Below, piece by piece: positions 58,059 to 64,000 of a DNA stretch of 64,000 nucleotides (its first letter is position 1; the number at the start of each line of letters is the position of its first letter). The stretch covers positions 350,824 to 414,823 of the forward strand of contig NZ_AUBE01000002.1 in NCBI RefSeq assembly GCF_000429085.1, given 5' to 3'. The stretch comes from Streptomyces flavidovirens DSM 40150 (lineage in GTDB: Bacteria; Actinomycetota; Actinomycetes; Streptomycetales; Streptomycetaceae). The notes beneath the pieces were generated by a model, which saw nothing but the letters and a program-made list of their open reading frames with translations, was not told the origin of the DNA and did no database searches. A program made the translations under genes and the position numbers.

Positions 58059-59245
58059 CCGGACTCCCTGGGTAGGCCGAGCACGCGCTCGGCGATGATG
58101 TTCCGCTGGATCTCGTCGGAGCCGCCGTAGATGGTGTCGGCCCGGCTGAAGAGGAACAGCCGCTGGAGCGGATCGAGTTCGTACGGCCGCTCCTCGTCCC
58201 AGTCGTACGGTCCGACCGTCGCGGCGGCGCCCCGCACCTGCACGGCCAGCTCGCCGAGTCGCCGGTGCCAGCCACCCCAGAGGAGCTTGGCGACGCTGGG
58301 GGCGCCTGGGTCGGTTTCCGAAGTGCCGAGGGTACGGAGGGCGTTGGCGCGCATGGTGTGCAGCTCGGCCCACAGCCGGACGAGGCGGGCGCGTAGGACG
58401 GGGTCCCCGGCGCCCTCGCCACTCCCCCCTCCCCCGCCCCCGCCCCCTCCGCCTCCGTCTGCTGTTTCGACGGCGACGCGCACAATCTCCCTCAGCTCCT
58501 CCGCGAACCCGATCTGCTGCACGAGAGTGGACACGCCGCGCTCCAGGGCGAGCAGGCCCATGGCGACGCGCCAGCCGTTGCCTTCCCCGCCGACGACGTC
58601 CTCGGCGACGGCCCCGTCGAAGAACACCTCGTTGAACTCGCTGGTCCCGGTCAGTTGCCGGATGGGCCGTACGTCGATCCGCCCCGGCTGGTCCATCGGC
58701 ACCAGCAGGAACGACAGCCCGTGGTGGCGCCGCGCGCCGGCCCGCGCCGGCTCGGTCCTGGCCAGGACGAAGCACCAGTCGGCGTCCTGAGCGAGGGAGG
58801 TCCAGATTTTCTGTCCGGTGACGCGGTACGTGCGCCCGTCCCGTACGGCGGCGGTGCGCACCGCGGCCAGGTCGGAGCCGGCGCCGGGCTCGCTGTAGCC
58901 CTGGCACCAGAACTCCTCGCCGCGCGCGATCGCGGGCAGGTACCGCTGCTTCTGCGCCTCGCTCCCGTAGGCGATGAGGGTGGGGGCGAGCAGGTTCTCC
59001 CCGATGTGACCGGCTCTGGCGGGGGCGCGGGAGCGGGCGTACTCCTCGGCCCAGACGACCTGCTGGGTCAGGGCGGCCCGCCGGCCGCCGTACGCCCCGC
59101 CGTCGTCCCACCCGATGCCGATCCACCCGCCGCTGCCGAGCTCGCGCTCCCAGGCGCGGCCGACCGCGTCCCCGCGATGCGCGGCAAGCCACTCGCGGGC
59201 TTCACCCCTGAACGCGTCGTCGTCGGCCCCGAAGGCGAAGTCCAC
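58055..59245 (-). CDS. acyl-CoA dehydrogenase family protein with poly-Gly insert
   Basis: The 396-residue protein has EEFWCQGYSEPGAGSDLAAV and GQKIWTSLAQDADWCFVLAR (FAD and substrate blocks), and ends YGGSDEIQRNIIAERVLGLP. It is a full-length FAD-binding member. A run of eleven glycines followed by SGEGAG sits in the C-terminal helical domain (encoded at about 58411-58460), an unusual expansion in a normally helical region. The GTG at 59245 follows AAGGAGACC. It is translationally coupled to the alcohol dehydrogenase. Confidence 0.88.
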   Translation of the reverse strand: MDFAFGADDDAFRGEAREWLAAHRGDAVGRAWERELGSGGWIGIGWDDGGAYGGRRAALTQQVVWAEEYARSRAPARAGHIGENLLAPTLIAYGSEAQKQRYLPAIARGEEFWCQGYSEPGAGSDLAAVRTAAVRDGRTYRVTGQKIWTSLAQDADWCFVLARTEPARAGARRHHGLSFLLVPMDQPGRIDVRPIRQLTGTSEFNEVFFDGAVAEDVVGGEGNGWRVAMGLLALERGVSTLVQQIGFAEELREIVRVAVETADGGGGGGGGGGGSGEGAGDPVLRARLVRLWAELHTMRANALRTLGTSETDPGAPSVAKLLWGGWHRRLGELAVQVRGAAATVGPYDWDEERPYELDPLQRLFLFSRADTIYGGSDEIQRNIIAERVLGLPRESG

Positions 59246-59289
59246 GGTGGGGGTCTCCTTTTCGTTGCGGATGTGTGGCGGGTTTGGGG

Positions 59290-59408
59290 GGTTGGCGGGG
59301 TGCCTGCGGCGCTGTTCCCCTACCCGCCCCTTCCCGGCTGTGACATGTGCGGCTCCGCCGCGGGGGGCTCCGCCCCAGACCCCGGTCCTCAAACGCCGGA
59401 GGGCTCCC
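59290..59408. repeat. half copy of the Streptomyces-type intergenic repeat
   Basis: Sequence from TGCCTGCGGCGCTGTTCCCC through CCGGTCCTCAAACGCCGGAG is shared with the elements at 1-110 and 51150-51230. The inverted right arm is missing. It lies between the acyl-CoA dehydrogenase start and the SDR stop. Confidence 0.65.
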
Positions 59409-59419
59409 CCACCCCCACC

Positions 59420-60334
59420 TCACGCGTTCGGCCGCGCCTTCCTGGCCGCCGCCTCAGCCATCGCCTCCACCCGCGCCAGCATCGGCATCGGATCCACCCC
59501 CACCGTCCCCGGCAGGAAGTCCGCGATCCGCTCCGGCGTCCACCGCCCGCCCTCCGCGTACGCCGCCCGCAACTCCCTCGGCTGCGCCCAGACCGCGATC
59601 TTCGGGCCGGCGACCGTATAGACCTGCCCGGTGATCCCTTCCTCCCGCGCCCGCTCGGAGAGCAAATACACCACCAGCGCCGCCACATCCTCCGGCTCGC
59701 CGATCTCCTTCAGCTCCATCGGTACGTTCGCGGACATCCGCGTACGCGCCACCGGAGCCACCGCGTTCGCCGTAACCCCGTACTTGTGCAGCCCGAGCGC
59801 CGCACTGCGCACCAGCGAGATGACCCCGCCCTTCGCCGCGCTGTAGTTGGCCTGGGCGACGCTCCCCTGGTGGTTGCCGCTCGTGAAACCGATCAGCGTC
59901 CCGCCGCCCTGCTTGCGCATCACCGCCGACGCCGCCCGGAAGACCGTGAAGGTGCCCTTCAAGTGCGTCGCGACGACCGGGTCCCACTCCTCCTCAGCCA
60001 TGTTGAACAGCATCCGCTCGCGCAGGATCCCGGCGACGCACACCACTCCGTCGACCCGCCCGTACCGCGCCAGTGCGACATCGACGATCCGCTGCCCGCC
60101 CGCCATCGTCGAGATGTCGTCGGCGACCGCGACCGCCTCGCCGCCCGCCGCGACGATCTCCTTCACCACCGCCTCGGCGACCTCGCTCGTAGGCTCCGAG
60201 CCCTCCATCGAGACGCCGTAGTCGTTGACGACGACCTTCGCGCCCTCGGCCGCACAGGCCAGCGCCACCGCCCGCCCGATACCGCGCCCGGCACCGGTCA
60301 CGGCGACGACCTTGCCTGCCAAGAAGTTCCCCAC
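59420..60334 (-). CDS. SDR family oxidoreductase (hydroxyacyl-CoA dehydrogenase-like)
   Basis: The 304-residue SDR has TGAGRGIGRAVALACAAEGA (cofactor motif, about 14-33), NDYGVSMEGSEPTSE, CVAGILRERMLF in place of the usual NNAG, and catalytic YSAAKGG. The longer, NDYG-containing form resembles the dehydrogenase domain of multifunctional 3-hydroxyacyl-CoA dehydrogenases (HSD17B4/IpdF-like). The start is a GTG at 60334. It is divergent from the cyclase-family gene, and a single operator lies between them. Confidence 0.87.
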   Translation of the reverse strand: MGNFLAGKVVAVTGAGRGIGRAVALACAAEGAKVVVNDYGVSMEGSEPTSEVAEAVVKEIVAAGGEAVAVADDISTMAGGQRIVDVALARYGRVDGVVCVAGILRERMLFNMAEEEWDPVVATHLKGTFTVFRAASAVMRKQGGGTLIGFTSGNHQGSVAQANYSAAKGGVISLVRSAALGLHKYGVTANAVAPVARTRMSANVPMELKEIGEPEDVAALVVYLLSERAREEGITGQVYTVAGPKIAVWAQPRELRAAYAEGGRWTPERIADFLPGTVGVDPMPMLARVEAMAEAAARKARPNA

Positions 60335-60356
60335 GCCCGGCCCCTTCCCGCAGTTT

Positions 60357-60371
60357 CTGACGGACCGTTAG
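60357..60371. promoter_or_regulatory. TetR-type operator, copy 13
   Basis: CTGACGGACCGTTAG has one arm mismatch. It lies 22 bp upstream of the SDR start and 68 bp upstream of the cyclase-family start. Confidence 0.75.
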
Positions 60372-60439
60372 ATTTTACGCGCACCCGGTCGCCCGAGCAC
60401 AAGCCCCCGAACACAAGCCACATGCCGCAAGGAGGCCCC

Positions 60440-61369
60440 ATGTCACTGCCGGCCCAGTTCCACGACATCGCCAAGCGCGTAAACAACTGGGGCCGTTGGG
60501 GCGCCGGGGACGAGATCGGCACCCTGAACCTCATCACCGACGAGGTCGTACGCACCGCCGCCGCGACCACCGTCCGCACCGGCCTCCGCATACCCCTCGC
60601 CCTCCCGCTCAAGGAGGACGGCGTACAGACAGGGCTGATCCCCGGCCGGGTCAACCCGCTCCACTCCATGGTCCAGATCAACCAGGAGCTCTTCGGCCCC
60701 GGCACCGTCGCCACCAGCGACGACGCCGTCACCATGGGGCTTCAGGCGGCCACCCACTGGGACGCCCTCACCCACGCCTCACACTCGGGGAAGATCTACA
60801 ACGGCCGCCCGGCCGCCACCATCACCGCGCACACCCGCGCCCGGTTCAGCGGCATAGACAAGGCGCGGCACATCGTCTCGCGCGGGGTGCTCCTCGACGT
60901 GGCCCGCGCGCGCGGAGTGGACCGGCTGGCCGGGGATCACGCGGTGACGCCCGAGGACCTCGAAGCGGCGGAGGAGCTGGCGCGCACGAGGGTCCGGGCC
61001 GGTGACATCGTTCTCGTACGGACCGGGCAGATCCAGACCTACCTGGCGGGCGACAAGCACGCCTACGGCTACCCGTCCCCCGGACTGTCCGTCCGTACGC
61101 CCGAGTGGTTCCACGCCCGCGACGTCGCCGCGGTCGCGAACGACACGCTCACCTTCGAGATCTTCCCGCCCGAGATCGAGGACCTCTGGCTGCCCGTACA
61201 CGCCCTCGATCTCGTCGAGATGGGCATGATCCAGGGCCAGAACTGGAATCTGGAGGAGCTGTCCACAGCCTGTGCGCAGGAGGGGCGGTACGCCTTTCTG
61301 CTCTCCGCGATGCCGGAGCCGTTCGTCGGGGGAACGGGCACCCCGGTCGCTCCGGTTGCGATCCTCTGA
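60440..61369 (+). CDS. cyclase family protein (kynurenine-formamidase-like hydrolase)
   Basis: The 309-residue protein has DIAKRVNNWGRWGAGDEIGT and the metal-binding segment ATHWDALTHASHSGKIYNGR, a variant of the HxGTHxD motif of the cyclase/KynB family, followed by GDIVLVRTGQIQTYL. Family members are metal-dependent hydrolases acting on cyclic amides, lactones or formamides. A hydrolytic step on a ring-opened or lactone intermediate is plausible. AAGGAGG precedes the ATG at 60440. It shares an operator with the divergent SDR. Confidence 0.85.
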   Translation: MSLPAQFHDIAKRVNNWGRWGAGDEIGTLNLITDEVVRTAAATTVRTGLRIPLALPLKEDGVQTGLIPGRVNPLHSMVQINQELFGPGTVATSDDAVTMGLQAATHWDALTHASHSGKIYNGRPAATITAHTRARFSGIDKARHIVSRGVLLDVARARGVDRLAGDHAVTPEDLEAAEELARTRVRAGDIVLVRTGQIQTYLAGDKHAYGYPSPGLSVRTPEWFHARDVAAVANDTLTFEIFPPEIEDLWLPVHALDLVEMGMIQGQNWNLEELSTACAQEGRYAFLLSAMPEPFVGGTGTPVAPVAIL

Positions 61370-61686
61370 GGCCGCAGACGACCCAAGACGACCCGGATGT
61401 CACAGACTCCGCAGACGCCCTGACACCGACTTCCGTTTTTGAACAGCCGGGTGGCGACGCACTCCCGCACGCCCCGAGCGCGGCACAAGGGCCACCACCC
61501 GGCTCCGGCGTACAGGCCCTGCCCCTCTTGCCTCGAAGAGCTGACGCCGAACCACGACCCGCACTCGCCAAGGACGGGCCGCGCGCAGCGCAGCTCGGAT
61601 CCTCGGCGTCCCCTCGCAGCGAATCGCCTCAGTCAAGGGTCATCAGGTCATCACGAACCGTCAACACCTGATCGTCAATCTGCCAC
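61370..61686. other. intergenic region without a supported gene
   Basis: This 317-bp stretch lies between the ends of the convergent cyclase and ATP-binding protein genes. Frames through it are Pro/Arg/Ser-rich and look non-coding. No clear terminator or operator was seen, apart from imperfect repeats around CATCAGGTCATCACG. Confidence 0.5.
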
Positions 61687-62154
61687 TTATGCACTATTGG
61701 TGACAGCGCACGACGGCTCATACACAGTCACCTCGTACGCCCCTGACGCCACTACGGGCGCCCCCCGGTCCACCTCGCACCAGATCCGCTTGCCCGCGCC
61801 CTCGGACTGCCAGCCCCAGCGGTCGGCGAGCCCGTCGACCAGCTCCAGCCCGCGCCCGTTGGTGTCGTCGCCGTCCGCGTGCCGCGGTTTCGGCGGGCAG
61901 GCACTCGCGTCGGCCACCTCGACCCGGACCGTGCCGTCGTCGGCCGCGCCGAAGAGCATGCGCAGTACGGCCGGACAGCCCGTATGCACCACCGCGTTCG
62001 TGACCAGTTCCGAGATGAGCAGGATCAGGGTCTCGGCCAGCGGCTCGTCGACCCTTATCCCGGAGCCGGCGAGCCGCGAACGTGCCCACCGCCGGGCACG
62101 CCCCACCTCGGCCGGGTCGGCCCCTACCTCCAACTGCACCTGAAGCACCTGCAC
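61687..62154 (-). CDS. HATPase-type ATP-binding regulatory protein
   Basis: The 155-residue single-domain ATPase has ETLILLISELVTNAVVHTGC (N box), VRVEVADASACPPKPRHADG (G1) and NGRGLELVDGLADRWGWQSE (G2), ending in KRIWCEVDRG plus a short tail. It belongs to the large Streptomyces family of anti-sigma-like ATPases. Its genomic partner, if any, is not evident; the 500 bp upstream hold no clear regulator gene. Confidence 0.85.
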   Translation of the reverse strand: MQVLQVQLEVGADPAEVGRARRWARSRLAGSGIRVDEPLAETLILLISELVTNAVVHTGCPAVLRMLFGAADDGTVRVEVADASACPPKPRHADGDDTNGRGLELVDGLADRWGWQSEGAGKRIWCEVDRGAPVVASGAYEVTVYEPSCAVTNSA

Positions 62155-62654
62155 CGCTCACACCATCCGAACCGGCGGACACATCGCCTCGCGTCTCCAC
62201 AGGGTCACGGAACGTGATTCCCTTATGGAACAGCATGGTTGACGTACAGTCACCGCAACAAGCGCTTCGGGCATATTCCAGCGCGAAGGAGTACGCGTGG
62301 TGCATACTGTGCGACGCACGCTGCGGGGAGTCGAACAGGGACGCGCAGGGCGCCCCCGCACGGCACGAGCGGCGCACATCTCGCGGCCCGGAGTCACCAC
62401 CGAGGCAACGCCGGGAGAGCTGCGCATCACAACCACTCGCATCCCACGGAGGGTACCGGAGCGCACCCCCGACTCCGGCCCGTGACGAGTCACACGAAGG
62501 ACACAACCCGATATCGACGCACGGTAATCGCTCACCAGTCGCAGGATTCGGGTGACCGGCGCACTACCCAGGGCCACAGGTGGCACGTACCGTAGGCGTC
62601 CCGTGCGCGAACAGTCACCAGGCCGCCTGCTCGGCGCCCCGCCCGGCAGGCCGC
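62155..62654. other. intergenic region with a doubtful small ORF
   Basis: This 500-bp stretch lies between the start of the ATP-binding protein gene and the end of an acyl-CoA dehydrogenase gene. A plus-strand frame at 62297-62485 (62 residues, GTG start with GAAGGAG upstream, Arg/Thr-rich) is the only candidate. Its third codon positions are much less GC-rich than those of real genes here, so I do not call it. A TTGACG at about 62237 could be part of a promoter. Confidence 0.4.
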
Positions 62655-63581
62655 TCACAGCAGCGCCCCCGCCAGTACGTCCGCCGCTTCCCCCGCTGTC
62701 GGCCACCGTTCGGCGCGCACCCACGCCCGCTTGAGGTGCAGGTGTACGTCGGCCTCCCAGGTGAAGCCCATGCCGCCGTGCACCTGGAGGCAGTCCCGTG
62801 CGTTGCGGACCGCCGCGTCGTCGGCGAGCAGCTTGGCCCCGGCGATCTCCACCGGGTCCCCGGTCACCGCCGCCCCGTACACGGCGCTGCGGGTCACTTC
62901 GGTGCGTACCAGCATCTGCGCGCAGAGCTGCTTGACCGCCTGGAACGCCCCGATCGACCGGCCGAACTGCTCGCGCTCGCCCGCGTATTGGACGGCCGCC
63001 TCGGTGGTACGGGCGGCGCTGCCGAGCTGTTCGGCGGCGGTCAGGAGGGCGGCGACGGCGGCCTCGGACCGGCAGGCGGCTCCGGGCGCCGGGGCGGCCC
63101 TCGCGCCGTCCGCCCCGGCCGGTACGCGGTGCAGCGGCGTCAGCGGGTCCACGGAACGTACGGGCACCGCTCCCGCCGCGTTCCCTGGACCCAGAACACA
63201 GTCCGCCGCGTCCAGCCACTCCACCAGCTCGCCGTCCACCCACGTCACCACGCTCTCGCCGGTGGCCGCCCCCGGCAACGTGCCGGCGGCGAGGTGCGTG
63301 GCCACCAGGGGGCCCGGCAGCAGCGCTCGCCCCGCCTCCTCGAAGGCGAGGACCGCCTCGGGCAGGCCGAGGCCCACTCCGCCGTCCTTCGCGGGCAGGC
63401 GCAGCGCGAAGAATCCGGCGTCCCCGAGCTCCCGCCAGAGGGCACGGTCCAAGGGGGGGTTCGGTCCGGGGCCCGGTTTGCCGACCGCCGCCCGCAACCG
63501 CTCCCGTCCGAAGCGGCCTTCGAGGAGCGCCCGTACGCCTGCCTGGAGCGCACGCTGGTCACCGGTGAGACGGAAGTCCAT
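62655..63581 (-). CDS. acyl-CoA dehydrogenase family protein, short partner-type subunit
   Basis: The 308-residue protein is shorter than a classic acyl-CoA dehydrogenase. It has MDFRLTGDQRALQAGVRALL, LPAKDGGVGLGLPEAVLAFE, a reduced middle domain, then YAGEREQFGRSIGAFQAVKQ and VHGGMGFTWEADVHLHLKRA. Such short members pair with a full-length subunit to form heterotetramers in steroid-type beta-oxidation. The ATG overlaps the stop codon of the adjacent upstream acyl-CoA dehydrogenase gene (TGATG), which supports a two-subunit enzyme. Confidence 0.87.
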   Translation of the reverse strand: MDFRLTGDQRALQAGVRALLEGRFGRERLRAAVGKPGPGPNPPLDRALWRELGDAGFFALRLPAKDGGVGLGLPEAVLAFEEAGRALLPGPLVATHLAAGTLPGAATGESVVTWVDGELVEWLDAADCVLGPGNAAGAVPVRSVDPLTPLHRVPAGADGARAAPAPGAACRSEAAVAALLTAAEQLGSAARTTEAAVQYAGEREQFGRSIGAFQAVKQLCAQMLVRTEVTRSAVYGAAVTGDPVEIAGAKLLADDAAVRNARDCLQVHGGMGFTWEADVHLHLKRAWVRAERWPTAGEAADVLAGALL

Positions 63582-64000
63582 CAGCGCCCCTTGGGAAGGC
63601 CGAGGATGCGCTCGGCGACGATGTTCCACTGGATCTGGGACGTGCCCGCCGCGATCGTGTACGAGAGCGACGACAGCCGGTCCGGGGTCCAGTCGTGGGA
63701 CAGGTCGAGGGAGCCGGGGCCGAGCACCCGCGCGGCAGCGTCGTACAGCTCCTGACGTGCGTGCGAGTAGCGCAGCTTGAAGACGGAACCGCCGTTGCCG
63801 GGAACGCCCTGTGCGCCCCCCGTGCGCTGTGCTGCGCTGACGTTCCACTGGGTGAGGCGCCACAGAGCGGTGAATTCGGCGTTGAGGCGCCCCAGGGTGC
63901 GGCGCAGTTCCTGGTCGTCCCAGCGGCCGTTCGCGCGGGCGGCGGCAGCGAGTGCGCGGAGCGTTCTGCGGCACGCGACGACCTCGCCGACGAAGGCCGT
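63580..64000 (-). CDS. acyl-CoA dehydrogenase, C-terminal part (cut by window end)
   Basis: Only the last 139 or so residues are present; the gene runs beyond position 64000. The visible part has FTALWRLTQWNVSAAQ, KLRYSHARQELYDAAARVLG and the family ending GTSQIQWNIVAERILGLPKG. It is translationally coupled to the short acyl-CoA dehydrogenase downstream and is probably its larger, FAD-binding partner. Confidence 0.85.

Noticed and set aside
62297..62485. A small plus-strand frame with a ribosome site.
   Set aside because: Third codon positions are not GC-rich and no family is visible, so it is noted only as intergenic.
14269..63581. A complete sterol-degradation cluster.
   Set aside because: Ring-degradation genes, Mce import genes and KstR/KstR2-type operators were not found; only side-chain-type enzymes are present.

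Overview
The window is chromosomal DNA of a Streptomyces-like actinomycete. The signs are very high GC with GC-rich third codon positions, frequent GTG and TTG starts, AfsK/AfsR/AfsS homologues, XRE-DUF5753/DUF397 modules, several HATPase-type ATP-binding proteins, and the intergenic element built from a TCCTCAAACGCCGGACGGG core. No rRNA, tRNA, CRISPR array, insertion sequence or prophage was seen.

Layout. 0-8 kb: a flotillin/NfeD membrane pair, fbiC (FO synthase, coenzyme F420 biosynthesis), an F420-type luciferase-like (LLM) oxidoreductase and a Tat-exported CehA/McbA metallohydrolase. 8.0-8.9 kb: a decayed XRE/ATPase/DUF397 module ending in a strong hairpin terminator. 9-14 kb: amino-acid permease, aldehyde dehydrogenase and D-aminoacylase-type amidohydrolase. 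14.3-17.3 kb: two LLM oxidoreductases and an SDR. 17.4-24.3 kb: accessory regulatory genes forming two islands, separated by a chimeric scar made of the 3' end of an amidohydrolase gene joined to the 5' end of an LLM gene. 24.4-25.6 kb: amidohydrolase. 25.8-29.3 kb: afsR and afsS. 29.4-33.5 kb: a FadD3-like acyl-CoA synthetase divergent from a lipid-transfer protein/DUF35/enoyl-CoA hydratase operon. 33.5-39 kb: two poorly characterised envelope genes, afsK and a double-VOC protein. 39.3-43.2 kb: a TetR regulator, a Ddn-like F420 reductase, an acyl-CoA dehydrogenase and a second lipid-transfer protein. 43.2-46.3 kb: VapBC, a PNPOx-family protein, HtpX and PspAB. 46.4-53 kb: DUF35, DoxX, flavin monooxygenase, ADP-forming acyl-CoA synthetase, enoyl-CoA hydratase and flavin reductase. 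53-57 kb: two MFS transporters and a GlxA-type regulator. 57-64 kb: Zn-alcohol dehydrogenase, three acyl-CoA dehydrogenases (one cut by the window end), SDR, cyclase-family hydrolase and another ATP-binding protein.

How it works together. The catabolic-looking genes from 14 to 61 kb are tied together by a recurring 15-bp palindrome with consensus CTGACGGnCCGTCAG. It occurs 13 times, almost always just upstream of one of these genes and nowhere else I found in the window. A TetR gene at 39290, with a near-match overlapping its own start codon, is the natural candidate repressor. The gene set (acyl-CoA ligases, acyl-CoA dehydrogenases, hydratases, SDRs, two Cys-poor thiolase/lipid-transfer proteins with two DUF35 proteins, F420-linked oxidoreductases, a flavin reductase) resembles actinobacterial beta-oxidation and aldolytic side-chain cleavage of bulky cyclic or isoprenoid acids. 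Ring-cleavage genes of the steroid pathway are absent and the substrate cannot be read from the sequence. The regulon surrounds and interrupts the afsR-afsS-afsK locus, which controls secondary metabolism.
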